Below are positions 34,736-46,793 of a stretch of DNA of 64,000 nt, piece by piece (position 1 is the stretch's first letter; every line of letters starts with the position of its first letter). The stretch comes from Diphasiastrum complanatum (lineage: Eukaryota > Streptophyta > Lycopodiopsida > Lycopodiales > Lycopodiaceae), in the NCBI GenBank assembly GCA_029204225.1, contig CM055092.1:99129812-99193811 (forward strand), given 5' to 3'. The notes beneath the pieces were generated by a model that had not been told where the DNA came from, made no database searches, and saw only the letters and a list, made by a program, of their open reading frames with translations. Position numbers and translations under genes: made by a program.

Positions 34736-35720
34736 GAAAAAGTACAATATGGACCAAGAGTGGATCCTAATCTTATCCTCAAGAGGGATTGGATGTTAGA
34801 TTTACTTGATCTATCAATCTACATAATATTAAGATCAATTCTAGACATAAAATCCTAACAAGAACAATAATTAATGAAGGTAAATGTACTTGTTGGTTTC
34901 ACACATTTGAAACCCTGTCAGATTACGGACTCCAACCTGAAAATCAAGTACACTATGATAGTACCTCAAAACAATCAAAACAAATGTAGACAAATAGAGA
35001 GAATTACACAAACTTGCTTCCAAAATCAAGATTGATGTTTTCATATTGATTGTGGCCAAATATGCTTCTATATATACACTTTTTGGAGCTCGAGGTACTG
35101 ATCATGCATATGATTTCACACGTGTGAGGATGCTTTGTCATCATCATGCAAATTGACACTTGGATCAAACTTTCTATATTGGGCATTTTTGGTCTAATTT
35201 TCTACTATATGGAGATCTTCATAGAAATCTTTTAGAAGCAAAAAGTCGCCTACTTCAGCCTTTTCCACACATGTGAGCTGTCATCTACACATGGGATGTG
35301 ACACCTATCCAAAGTATTTGGCTCCTGCAATCAATAGATTGATGCCATGCGTCATATATCTAGAAAACTAGTTTTTGACCTTTTTAGCCAGTATAACTTG
35401 AATTAAATCATATGTACAACATATAGGATTATGGTACATGACAAGTACACTAATTTCACACATGGGAATAGGCTCCACACATGTGTGTTTATCCTATACA
35501 CAAGATTTTGGCCTTTGCCAAGCATGATTTTTTTCAAAAGGTGTGAAAATCAGCCAATGAGCTTGACGTTGATCTGAAATCACCATATCCATGATAGTGC
35601 TTCTTTGATGTTGACATCTTTGATGAGCTGGAGAGCTTTGCACCATCCTAGCACCTTCAAAATTGATATCTTCCATATTTCATGTAGATGCTTGACTTTG
35701 AGGCTTGCTCCTTCTTCATG
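34736..35720 (-). other. Copia LTR-like block, minus strand
   Basis: No coding sequence. It contains TATA-like 'tatatatacac' near 35072 and several CACACGTGTG/CACATGTG palindromes (35107, 35265, 35495), the signature of the copia LTRs here. Exact ends not determined. Confidence 0.4.
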
Positions 35721-35759
35721 TACATGCTCCTCCATGAGAAAATAAAGACTCTTCTTGAC

Positions 35760-36422
35760 TTAATTAGAATCACAAAGATCTAATATCATGTTACCATGAT
35801 CTAGAGAATTAGACTCATCCAAATTGGCAAGACTATGCATGCTATAATAACAAAGTGTTTGCACCATATCTTCACGCTTGTTTACCATGCTAATCTGAGA
35901 TCCAATGAGGCTAAATACTTCATTATGGAGATAAGTGTCTTTAGAAGATGATTCACTTACTCTCATAAAGAGTTTACAATTTGCCTCAATACAAATTTTC
36001 AAACTATAAGTGAACAAATCACTTTTGCTCTTGCATGACTCAAGAGCATACATTTGATGAAATAACCATTTGCTTTCTAATTAATTTAAAATCAATTTCA
36101 AACCTCTAAAAACATCATCTATGTTCGCAAGAGAGACTTCATACTCAACTAGTATCGCTTTACTCCAATTTTGAGATGCAATGATCTCACTAAAGCAAAT
36201 TGATTCATCAAATGATTTAAGATAAGTAAGTATGAGATGTATACCACATGAGATATGCTCCTCTTTCCCTTGAAATGTGAGCCACATGAGCTCAACCATG
36301 TTTCTTGAGTTCCTTTTTGGAATCACAACTTGAGAAGGTCTCTCCTCCTCAATCCTTGGCATACTTGAACCTTGAGAAGGACTCTCCTCCTCAATCCTTG
36401 GCACACTTGAACTTAGGCCCAT
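35760..36422 (-). pseudogene. Copia pol fragments, minus strand
   Basis: The upper part (36422-36290) reads PRIEEESPSQG...ERPSQ, which continues the end of the frame at 41343-40936 (PKIEEESP), the linker after integrase. The lower frames (36290-35760) are open but not recognised; the sequence has characters of a gag-like protein of copia pol neighbours. Decayed. Confidence 0.45.
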
Positions 36423-36537
36423 GGCAGTCCTTCGACCTTTTGGTTCATAGCATCGAAGAGAGAAAATGATGCTGCTACTTCGAACTCAACACTTCAAAGT
36501 GGTTACATGTGGACACTTGTTTGAATGCAAATGAACC

Positions 36538-38570
36538 TGAACCTCTGATTCTAGCTCCCTGTTATCTTTCCCTTGGAACTTATATCTATAGTAAAAATTT
36601 CTCATCATCTTCTTTGATGTTGGAAGATAATTTCTAATGGTGTGTTCATGTTGGCAGGTTGATTCTCCAAGGCAGTAAGTTCTATTTGGATTGCAGTACT
36701 TTAAGAGAAGTATTCATGGCCTCTTCCAAATCCATCGGGGAGAATTTGAACAAGTTTTCCTTCCTTGACTGTAGTTCCAATGTCTTCAAGCTCTCCATTG
36801 GATGCCTAATCATCAAAGGCGTTGATTAACTCATCTTCGAATTGATAGCTTTTGTTAACTTGATTTCTTAATGTTAACATCCTTGAGATATTATTGGCTT
36901 CATATATCCCTTGAAATATGTCCCAAGTCTCATTTGCTATATTGACTCTTTTGACCTCCTTGAGGAGCTCATTAAACACTTTCATCTTGATGATGTGTAG
37001 ACAAGATTCTGCCATCTTGTCAAACTTGGTTCATTTTTCTATTTGTTGAGGCTAGTGCTCCACTCCAATCCAAGCACATCATAATGTCCATCAAAATTTG
37101 AAGAGACTAACAATGATTCCATCCTAATCTTCCAAATTGTCCAAATAGCACCGTTCATTGTTGGTAAGGAACAACAATTCTTGATGGTCATTTTATTTAG
37201 TTTTTATAGCTGACACATAGACCACCATCTTTCTTGCCGACTAATAACACAAGAGCCCCCAAAGGGGATTTTTTGGGTCAAATATAGCCCATGCAACAAT
37301 GCTCCTATAGTGGTCTAGCAATATCATTGTCTTCTTTTGGGCTCATCCTGCAAGGGAAAAGTGATACATGAGCATTGTTGGAAAGGACATACAACTCTCA
37401 AACAATAGCTCAAGAAATACATCATGATATTTTGTCTTAAGTCTTTTAAATTTTTTGCCTTTAGGAATATTTTTCAGATTAACATCAGTAAAAGCAATTC
37501 TTTAGGATTAGGCGATACATCAATATTAATAATTTGAGTAACAAAAGCATACATATAACATCCATCTTTTAGAAAACATAAATATGAGTGATAGTTAAAA
37601 TCTAATCGAAGTTGACTCACTTCATGAGCAATTATAAAAGGTAGCCATAACGGATCACCTTCAAGATTCAAACCTCCTTTCACCACCATCAAGTTGTGAT
37701 AAATGCTAGTTTGTGGTAGAGTTATAGTGGGTTAATGTTAGTTTCTATTAGAAGGCAACTAAGTAAGCAACTAATCATAGTTAGAAATCCTATCCTTGTG
37801 GTTCTGACCCTTTTTTGATAAGCAAAGGGCTACTCACCACCTATTGCTACAGCCTTCTAAAAAACAATTAAAAAAAATTCAAAACTGCCCAGTAACCTTC
37901 GCCACACCTCCTGTATCTAGATCTCACAAACAAGTCAGTGAGAGTACTTTACAGTTTAAGACCCTCTACAAGAGTTTCCAAGTCCCAGAAAGAGCCAAAA
38001 TGAAGTTAGAACTCTCACAAACAATAATTTTTTCAAGTCTTTGTGGCAACTAGCTCTCATCGAACCTCTTGTAGCTAAATTTCACTGAGATAAGCTCACA
38101 CACGAGTCTGCGGGAGTTCATCTTGGTCCAGTAAGCTATAAAGTGGTTCCAAGTGCTGAAAAAAGTAGAAAATCATCCCAAAAAGAGAACCCTCGCACAA
38201 GTAACTCTTGCTGCAAGGTCCAATATGTTCAAAAAGAGTTTTTTCATTAGTAATCAAGTCTGCGAGAGTTAGTATTAAGTATTGATAAGTTTGTAGGCTA
38301 AAAAGTGCCCAAAAACATCATCAAACATCAATAAATTTTAGATCTATGAGAGTTAACCTTCGTCGCCTTCTACAGAGCCCGATCTAGATTCAGTTAAGAG
38401 GGTTTAGGGTTAGTTAAGAGAGTTAGATTCAGCAGATCACAAGATATCAGAGTTTTCTACTATAATATAGTGCAAAGAACTCTCGCATAGCCAACCTCGC
38501 ATGTCATTGAGTAACCTTCATAGATAGGATCAATAGCAAGATCTGACTCAAATCTATCTACTATAAAAAT
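36538..38570 (+). repeat. Segment C', second copy of the 2-kb duplication
   Basis: It matches 5651-7653. Content on the minus strand: copia gag relic (37015-36806, MAESCLHIIKMKVFNELLKE...), a gypsy protease/RT fragment (about 37130-37720) and a noncoding LTR/leader block. The right end at AAAAAT (38565-38570) touches the start of copia LTR B. The left end lies exactly where the homology of B' also ends. Confidence 0.9.
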
Positions 38571-39305
38571 TGTGAAGAATTGAAAAAGACTATCTATGTT
38601 AGATATAGGGGTCTTATGTTTTTTACATCAATCATCTAGGTGTAGGATGTTGATAGGAACAAATTTGGCATAGATGGCAAATTATGCATTTCCACTTGTA
38701 ATGTCACTATTGAGCCAAAATAGAGTAAGAGGCTAAACTTGTGCCAATTAGAGTGTAGAAAAGTGTAATGCCTTTGTTTGATGAATTATATGAGGTCCAA
38801 TAGGATTTAGAGGTGGAACCATGTGTGGTCCAATAGTAATTTGAGGCGTGCTTGAATATAGTCCAATAGAATTAAGAGGTGCATGGATCAAGGGCCCAAT
38901 AGGATTAAGAGGTTACAAAGTGTGGTCCAATCATAGTAAGCATAGTGGTAGCTTGTGGATCTACTAGTATCATTGTACTCCTCATTTTGGATCTAATTGA
39001 TTTGGTGATTATGTGGATTTTGAGTGTTATTGGATTTCTAGCATTCTCTCTCTACTCGAGAGCTCATGATGGTTTTTCTCTCTCTACCCAAGGAGAGCAG
39101 CTTGTTTTTACTTAGAATATTTTTTGAATACTTCCCACACGTGTGAGTGAGAGTTGGAAGTGATTCAATGCATGTAATAGTGTGTTTCTGGCATAGGATC
39201 TAAGATTGATCTTGAACCTCAATCTATTCTTGATCTTGGTGCATCTACACACCTTAGGAGATCACAAGTACATGTAGTGGACAATCCACATGTGTAAAAT
39301 CAACA
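38571..39305 (+). repeat. Copia LTR B
   Basis: About 735 bp, starting TGTGAAGAATTGAAAAA and ending ATCAACA just before the PBS. The start resembles LTR C in its own sense (TGTTAAAATTGAAAAA). A CACACGTGTG palindrome lies at about 39126. No TATA was confirmed. Confidence 0.75.
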
Positions 39306-39318
39306 TAGTATCAGAGCC
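39306..39318 (+). promoter_or_regulatory. Primer binding site of copia B
   Basis: TAGTATCAGAGCC, the initiator tRNA-Met type with one change (TGG to TAG) relative to the standard. It directly follows LTR B. Confidence 0.85.
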
Positions 39319-40051
39319 TACCTAAGGTTACCATGCATTTTGATCCATTTAAGTGAAAACTTTTCATCAATCTTGAGCTAGAAATTGTCAAGGCCCATTT
39401 TCCTAGCTATCTTGTTCAATTTTGGATCAAAAGAGATCAAAAGGACATTGATTGGGTCTGACCTGGTACTATACAGAATCAGGTGCTCAGACACGTGTGA
39501 GGAACATCCAATTTCAGTTTGGAAGTTCTCTCTCATGCTTGATCCATTTATCTTGATTGATAGCTTGTTTTGAAGCTATTTTTGTCTAGCTTTTGATGCA
39601 ATCAATTTCATTCCATTTGGTTGAGCCAATCATAAGCTATAAGCTTTTGAAGAGGGTTAGGTAGGGCACCTAGACCTGGGTGGACACATTTGGTTTGGTC
39701 AAGAGATTGCTTGGTTGATCCAAAATCACAGTTGTATGCTTATCAATCTCATCTGTATGTGATCTAGGCACTGTTTTGAGATCTTAGCCATTTTGTTTCA
39801 TGCAATATCAGTGTTTTTGAGTCAAATTTGGTTTCTTAGTGTACTTCACACGTGCTAAGAGTGTTTGATCCTAACTTTACGTATACTCCATAATTTGATG
39901 TGAAATAGATTTTGTTTTAGAGAGATTTGTGTAGCTAGTTCACAAATAGTTGCAAGATCTTTCATAGGAGGAGATAGTTCTCTATTATTGGATCCTATTG
40001 AGAGTGTGTAGCAACATTTATTGTTCATCATTTGAGTTTTCTTCACTTCAA

Positions 40052-40897
40052 ATGTCTTCAATGGGTTCATCCTTGTTGGAACCAAGTGAAAGATTGTCCA
40101 CTTCAAACTATTCAATTTGGAAAATGAGGATGGAGTCCATCTCGATCCTTCAAGACGTGATGGACATAGTTCTTGGCCTTGAAGAAGAACCACAAGTTCT
40201 TCAAGAGGTTCAAAAATACAAAAAGAGAGCTAGGATGGCTCTCCACTACATTAAGATGAATGTCTCTAATGAGATATTGAGGGAAATAGGTACTTGTACA
40301 ATAGCCAAAGAAGCTTGGGATTGTCTCAAGACTATCTATGAGGCTAAGAATACCTCTAGGCTTCTCACTCTTAAGAATCAAATCCTTCAAAGTAGCCAAA
40401 AGAGTGATGAGTGTGCATCTAGTTATGTTTTGAGAGTAAAAGATATTCATAGAGAACTTGCTTGTATTGGTGATTCCATCAATCAAAATGAGCTAGTTCA
40501 AGTCATTCTCAATGGCTTGAGAAGTGAATTTGATAACCTTGTCCAATCCTATGCCATTAAGGAGGAGCTACCAAGTTTGGAGGCTCTCCAAAGTGTGCTA
40601 ATTTTGGAAGAATCAAGACAAGAGTACAAGCTCTTGACGATGGACAAAGATGAGGAGGAAGATGATTCCTCTAATGCTTCATCATCCAAGCTCAAGAAGA
40701 AGAAGATCAAGTGCTTTTATTGTGGCAAGAAAGGTCATTATGCCACCAATTGCTTCAAAATAGTTCATCATCAGGCTCCCTTGGTAGCATCATCCTCCAA
40801 TGTTTCCAGTATTTCAACAGATCTGCTGATGGATCAAATGATGAAACTCCACAAACAACAAATGGAGCAATTGACGACCAATTTGATCAAAAAATGA
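40052..40897 (+). CDS. Ty1/copia Gag protein, apparently intact
   Basis: The open frame extends up to 39998, but the start at 40052 (MSSMGSSLLEPSERLSTSNY) matches the gag starts of the other copies (MASIGS..., MASQGG...), giving 281 residues. N-terminal gag domain: SNYSIWKMRMES, then KYKKRARMALHYIKMNVSNE, AWDCLKTIYEA, and LRVKDIHREL. A lysine-rich stretch precedes a perfect CCHC zinc knuckle, CFYCGKKGHYATNC, about 50 residues before the end. Gag would form the virus-like particle of the element and bind its RNA. There are no internal stops, in contrast to nearly every other retroelement frame here. Protease, integrase and RT do not follow, so the element is not autonomous. Confidence 0.85.
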   Translation: MSSMGSSLLEPSERLSTSNYSIWKMRMESISILQDVMDIVLGLEEEPQVLQEVQKYKKRARMALHYIKMNVSNEILREIGTCTIAKEAWDCLKTIYEAKNTSRLLTLKNQILQSSQKSDECASSYVLRVKDIHRELACIGDSINQNELVQVILNGLRSEFDNLVQSYAIKEELPSLEALQSVLILEESRQEYKLLTMDKDEEEDDSSNASSSKLKKKKIKCFYCGKKGHYATNCFKIVHHQAPLVASSSNVSSISTDLLMDQMMKLHKQQMEQLTTNLIKK

Positions 40898-40935
40898 AGG
40901 CTTTACAAAGTGTTGTAGCATCATCGTGAAAAGAT

Positions 40936-41640
40936 TCAAGGTGACTCCTCCTCAATTTTTGGCCCCATCTCTCCATGACAATCTTCAAGGGTGATGATTG
41001 GAGTATCTTTGTGAGAATCTTTGAACTCGGCCTCCTCAAGAATGTATTTTTGATCTTCATGGAATATAACATCCCTACTCTCAATTGTAGTCGAGGTAGA
41101 GGGAACATAGATTCTATAAGCTTTCTTGTTGGATGCATATCCAACCATGATCCCTTTAATAGAATTAGAATCATCTCTTTTCCTTGTTTCCAAGGGCATA
41201 TTAACAAAGAAAGCACAACCAAAAATTCTAAGGTGATCTACCTTAGGTTTCTTCTTAAACAAGGCTTCAAAAGGTGATTTTCCAGCAAGTGCATTGTGAT
41301 AGTTTGCACAATTTATAGCTTCACCCCAATAATCAATAGGCAAAGAAGCTGCTACTAGAATTTCTTTACCACATTCACATAAAGATCTGTTTTTCCTCTC
41401 AGCTACTCCATTTTGAGATGGAGAATAAGCACAAGAATCTCTCTCTTTATTCCTTCACCTTCACAGTATTCATGAAACTTGTTGGAGATGTATTCACCTC
41501 CTCCATCACATCTTAAAGCTTTATCTTTAAAAGAAAACTGTTTCTCAACATAAGCTTTGAAGATTAGGAAGTGATACATGCTCGAGTTTGTTCATCTTGG
41601 AGAGTTTATAGCTTTGTCTAGATTCTTCAGAAATAAGAAT
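40936..41640 (-). pseudogene. Copia integrase fragment, minus strand
   Basis: On the minus strand, about 41510-41400 reads LRCDGGGEYISNKFHEYC (integrase core), then a shift, and from about 41385 AERKNRSL leads into 41343-40936 (DYWGEAINCANY..., then KPKVDHLRIFGCAFFVN), the conserved end of copia integrase. It ends in PKIEEESP at the junction with the plus-strand gag. Broken by at least one frameshift. Confidence 0.85.
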
Positions 41641-41654
41641 TTCTTGGAGAGTTT

Positions 41655-42158
41655 CTAGATTAGGCAACTCCTCTTTAATAGCAAAAGACTGAACAAGATT
41701 ATCATAGTATCTCTCAAGCCATTCAGTATGACTTGAACTAGCTCATCTTGGTTAATAGTAACACCAACACAGGAAAGCTCTCTATGTAAATCTTTAACTC
41801 TCAGAACATAGTTAGATGCACTCTCTTCAGTTTTTTGGAAACTTTGGAAAATCTGATTCCTAAGAGTGAGTATTCTAGAAGTATTCTTTGCTTCATAGAT
41901 GGTCTTTAGTGCATCCCAAGCTATCTCTCTCAAAATTTCATTAGATACATTCATCTTAATGAAATGTAGAGCCATTCTAGATCTTTTCTTGTACTTAAGA
42001 ATTTCAGCCTGTGTTTGAGGCTCCTCCTCAACACCAAGCACAATATCCATAACATCATGGAGTATCAAGATAGACTCCATTCTAAACTTCCAAATTGAGT
42101 AATTAGAAGTGTTTAGTCTTTCACTGGCTTCTAGAAGATATCCTCCCTGAGATGCCAT
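41655..42158 (-). pseudogene. Copia Gag fragment, minus strand
   Basis: 168 codons: MASQGGYLLEASERLNTSN..., same domain as the gag at 40052 but a different lineage. It ends after EL-VQVILNGL-, where a deletion removes the rest of gag including the zinc knuckle, all of protease and early integrase. The start at 42158 agrees with the paralogues. Confidence 0.85.
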
Positions 42159-42975
42159 TTTAATGAAGACTTCTTAGTTATTGGACTGAGATATGTTCCA
42201 ATTAGACTCAAAGTTATTGCTCTCTTTCACTATAGGTATTTTCAAGGATGTACTACCTTCCTATGTGAAACACTTGCAACTGTATTTGAGATGACTCTCA
42301 AATATTCCACAAAACAAGTTATCTAGATCAGACACACAAAGTGGATTGAAACACTTTGGCTAGTTTGAATCCTACTTTTGGCACGTGTGAAATGCATCAA
42401 AAGAAAACACGATTGACTCTCAGAAGGCTCAAAAAGTGTTCATTATTTCAAACTCAATCTTGATCTTCAGTTTCTTGTGTAGGATGCTCAAAACAATGGA
42501 TTCAGAACAAAGCAAGATTGAATCAAATCAAAATGCTGTCACTCGGATTTTGGACCTATCCCTATCCTCTTTAAGAGCTTATAACTCTTGCTAGACACAT
42601 TAGATTGATTTGGTTTTAATTTCTATGCAAAGAAAAGATCATAAGCTTTCCATTAAGCTATAACATTGCTATATTTGGATCTATTAGCAAGGAGAACAAA
42701 AGGACTGAAAATCTGTGATTTTCACATGTGCGGAATCCAGAATTCCGTACTACCACTTTTTAGGTCTGAAAATTCAGTTCCAATCCGATTTGTTCCAAAT
42801 ACACTTCAGAGAAAGGTGAGAAAAAAAAAAATCGCTCCCAAACTAAACCTAAATGCAGATCTAACACTATTCATGCCACAACATGCCTAATGCAAGGTGC
42901 AAAACTACTTTTTTGCTTGATTTAGCTCTCAGTTTCTTGTACAATCAGAGATGTTAGCATGCAAAGCTTAATTTG

Positions 42976-42988
42976 GCTCTGATACCAT
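42976..42988 (-). promoter_or_regulatory. Primer binding site of copia C
   Basis: The minus strand reads TGGTATCAGAGCC, a perfect initiator tRNA-Met type site, immediately after LTR C. The leader (42160-42975) carries further CACGTGTG motifs. Confidence 0.9.
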
Positions 42989-43783
42989 GACAAAATTTCT
43001 AGAATTCACACGTGTGGGGAATGTCCGCAAGTATGATTGATCTTGATTAAGCTTTGTGATTAGCACATTAACCTGATTCTAGATTGTTTAGCAAGATCTA
43101 GTTCAGAATAAATGGCTTAACCACAATCTAGCATGCTAAGCATCAGATTATGATAGCAATGAATCAAAGAATGAACAAAAGTACAAAATTTTAGTGTATT
43201 AGCATTAGCTTCAACACGAGTTAGAGAGAGAAAGATAGAGAGATAACAAGCAAAATAGTTTAGATCCAAAATGGCATGAGGTAGCTACAAACCTTTGGTT
43301 CTTCATCATTGATTGTGAGGAGAGCTACACATATTTATGGAGTTTGAGGTAGCTTGAGGTAGAACCACACCTATCCATTCCAAAATGACAACTAAAGTGA
43401 CATCTAGAGTCTATGTGACATTTGTCACTTGCCATGCATGAAATTCTACCAACTTTTTACAAGTGTACTAGTTCTAACTAACAAACTACAAATCATCATG
43501 CATGTGTCCATTATACTTTGTGCATGCCTTGCATGTCACTATGGATCACTTACAATTAATGCATGTGAATTGCCACGAGTTTCTACAAGCATGACTTTGC
43601 CAATTCTATGTCTACAAACTATACGCAAGTTGTATTCTTCAAACTAGACATTACATAACCATGTAGCTCAAGTTCAATATAGGCCAAACTTGGCATTTTG
43701 CATTTATGGGCTACATACTTGCATGGTACAACATTTGTAGCAAACCAAGAAATCAATATGATTTGTTTTTTCAATTTTAACAA
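42989..43783 (-). repeat. Copia LTR C, minus strand
   Basis: About 795 bp. In its own sense it starts TGTTAAAATTGAAAAAAC and ends AATTTTGTCA against the PBS. A CACACGTGTG palindrome sits close to the 3' end (about 43008), the position it also has in other LTRs of the family. Confidence 0.75.
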
Positions 43784-43914
43784 AAAATTGTGTACTGACA
43801 TCCATCGACTTCTTGTTCAATGTCAACTAGTCAATTAATAAAGTGTAATAGCATCTGTGAGCAATATGATTAATATTACAATGAATTGAAATACATCGTA
43901 CTATCTCACTCATT

Positions 43915-45358
43915 CATTTGGTGGTTCATCGTTATCATTCGTCGTACCATCATGCGACAAATCCGCCAAACTAATTGAGTCTATCTCTAATTCTACCCAA
44001 AAATCTTCTATAGCTTCATCATTAATAAGCTGATCTTCAAAAGCTAATGGCAACGATGAGTGAGATCGAGAAGGTGTGTCGTGTGTCGTCGAATCATTTG
44101 ATGATGATACATCATGCTCAACGTCATCATTAGCTTATGAAGCTTGCACATGATCATCCTCCAAAATTGTGTCATTGAATTCGTCATCACAGTCTTGTTC
44201 ACGACGTGCATCAACTAGTAGGTCCATGTCCTCCACGACATATCTATCCTCAAAAATTCTTTTACTTCGAGGAAAGACTTAAATCACGTACCACCATCTG
44301 TGATCTGAATGATCCGGGTGAAAGACCACCTATTATTGATCGATGTTACCATAAATGTTGACTCGTAGTTAGTATTCATAGCTATTTTATAGTTTCTTGT
44401 GTATTACTATACACAATATACATTTTTTGCAATACATTGAAAATCGATTGATTGACAACAAAAGAGCATAGACATCTTGAAGACATAAAAGAAATGTACC
44501 TGCTCACATTGTTGAGGAAAAACAAATGTGTCGCTTTGATTGGTCCAAAGCTTGGTGGAGTCAATGGCAAAATAACCACTCTCAACTTTCCTGACAATTG
44601 CATTGGACCATTGCAAATAACTTTGAGCCATTTGATATCAAATATGAAAAAGATGAATTGCCTAAATCCAATTTCAAGGATGTCATTGATTGTCCCACAA
44701 TTAGAGAAGAGAGTAAATTGGTGTCCGCCATGCTTGCTCGATTCTCTTGGGTAAAATTTGCCATGACTCAACAATCTTACGTGTTTCTATTTTTGTCAAT
44801 GCGCCCCCCATATGAGAGTGTCATCCATGCTTCCACAGTGCATTGTATTTTTTGTACTTAATGAAATGGAACTAAATGTGTTAGGGATACAACAAACATG
44901 TACAAAATTGCACGTATTAATAAACATGTGAATGTTGATCATCATAGCTTACATGTAAATTGCACCCCCTTGCATATTTTTGCTCTCTCTTTGTTACTTC
45001 CTGGTTGTTTGCTGAGGCTTATCTAAGTGCATCACGCAACCAATCAAGTGTCATGTCCTTGGGTAGAAGGGCGAGGTCAGGTGGGTATGGTTATCTTTTA
45101 TGCCCTCTCTGAAAGTGGCTCAAGCGGTTTGTCTACGAGCCTTGGCCTCTTCGTATAGTGAAATCCACTTTTGTATTTTTTCACTATTAAGAATGCAAAA
45201 TTTATTTACCTTCTCCCCGAAGGACTCACTCATTCTCATGATCGCTCCTTTTCCTTGAGAAACCTCCCCAACAAATAGAAGGATCGCTATGAGCAAGGAA
45301 CTCCGTGATGTAAACCATGGAATCTTGCACTAGTCATCCTTCCGCCATGCTACCCTCA
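43915..45358 (-). pseudogene. CACTA transposase, 3' part, right copy
   Basis: Minus strand: post-TNP2 segment (about 45340-45000) with a shorter 45260 region than the left copy, DUF4216-type block at about 44770-44410 (FDIKWLKVICNGP..., GYFAIDSTKLW, QCEQV), probable intron, and acidic tail ending DNDEPPNE at about 43915. It continues upstream at 52812-55080 on the other side of the gypsy insertion. Confidence 0.8.
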
Positions 45359-45596
45359 TGTCACAAAAAAATTGTACAATTGATAATTCATTGTGACAAT
45401 TCGAATTTAGTCGCTTCGTATCCAAGTGTTGTTTCATTTCAAGAGGTCATGACTTTAAGTAAAAGGTAGGTCCTTAACAATTATGCTTGAAAATATGGTG
45501 TAGGCCTCTTCAAAATATATACTTGTCCAGCACATATCCTCATTCCTAAGTATAATTTGTCATTTTTTATTAAGCATACAAATATGTGGTATCACA
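45359..45596 (-). repeat. 3' LTR remnant of gypsy element 2
   Basis: Only 238 bp remain of a ~1.25-kb LTR. The first few bases (TGTCAC) and the last ~230 are kept, and the middle, including the CT microsatellite, is deleted. The polypurine tract AAGGAGGAGGATA lies just above it. Confidence 0.88.
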
Positions 45597-46025
45597 TATC
45601 CTCCTCCTTAAATGTGAAACGTCCTCGTGGACAAATATTCTTTGTTTTGAGATTTATACATTTCTCGGGAAAGAATAATTTCATGTCGAGGATTTTCGTT
45701 AGGTCAGATGTAGAGATATTTCTTCATTCGTTGCATGGAAAATGGTCATTTGATATTTCAGAATCAAATATTGATTCAAAATATATTTCGGCAACATAAA
45801 ATAAGCATCATCACATATGAAACTCAACATCAAATAATCTACAACACAATATAGAAGAAAAACTTCATGTATTAAGCTCTTCATGTAGTTGTTCTGCCAT
45901 CTCTAAGTCCCTTTGACACTCGAGCAACAATACATCTTCTTTTGCTCTGGTGTAACTCCCGATAGGTAAGTTGATGTAAGGCGACAATCTCACAGGAAGT
46001 AAAGAGCCATCGAACGATTCTTGTA

Positions 46026-46719
46026 CTAACCAAAAATCTTCTTCAAATCTTCTTTAGAATCTTTACTGAATACAAACTGTTCGAATAAAGTGGAGGAGAA
46101 CTGAATATATTTACACTTGACAAATAAACTTTGAACAGAAAATAAAACTTTGACTGCAAATGTGCCAAACGGGCAAAAATTATATGTACAAAATGTTCTA
46201 TATTTGCAAGATTTAAATCTGTCTTGTAAATTATGTTTTATCTTCACAAAATAACTGAAAACATTCCTCTCCCAATCGGTGTAGATACTATACAGCTCCG
46301 GATATGCCATGTTAATATCCAACAGCAGACCTACATCGTCAAATTCTGTGATATTTGCTCGGCCTTCTGGTGAATACAACTTGAACTATGCATGCTTCCT
46401 CCAAAGCTTTTGCTTCGAGTCGTTATGCCGCAAAAACTGGTACTCCTTGATTTGGATGTACTCCAGCGCAGACAAAAAGGTTGACCCTATGTACAATTTG
46501 ACTAATCCAAAGGCTATAACTTTGAACTTACCCTGGATTATGGCCCAGCATAGAGATTTTTTCTGCTATATGCTTAACTAGTCCGACAACCAAAGGAAGT
46601 CTTCTTTGCTCCATTCCGATTGCCAGTCGTCGAATGCCATGCCTATTAACCCTGGTAGCATCAAATAATCCATATGCCACTTTAACTCCACATTGAAATG
46701 GCATGGACTCCATTTCCAA
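46026..46719 (-). pseudogene. Accessory frame of gypsy element 2, unknown function
   Basis: Counterpart of 12543-13161. It starts MEMESMPFQCGVKVAYGLFD at 46719; a second part runs from 46379 to 46026 (SPEGRANITEFDDVGLLL..., KHNLQDRFKSCKYRTFC, ending KEDLKKIFG). I do not recognise the domain. Its place between RNase H and the polypurine tract, and its survival in both copies, make it part of the element rather than a chance frame. Confidence 0.5.
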
Positions 46720-46793
46720 AATCTTTCAAAAAAAACTTGAAATCGTTTAGCTCATACCTTCGACTGATTTCTCTTCTGTTGCTTTGGATTAGG

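Larger units (their letters stand above)
38571..43783. mobile_element. Compound copia insertion with inverted LTRs
   Basis: From left to right: LTR B (+), PBS (+), leader, intact-looking gag (+), a junction near 40900-40935, integrase (-), gag (-), leader (-), PBS (-), LTR C (-). AAAAAT occurs on both outer sides (38565-38570 and 43784-43789), consistent with a target site duplication of one insertion event. Neither half has reverse transcriptase. The two halves belong to related but distinct copia lineages. Confidence 0.7.
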
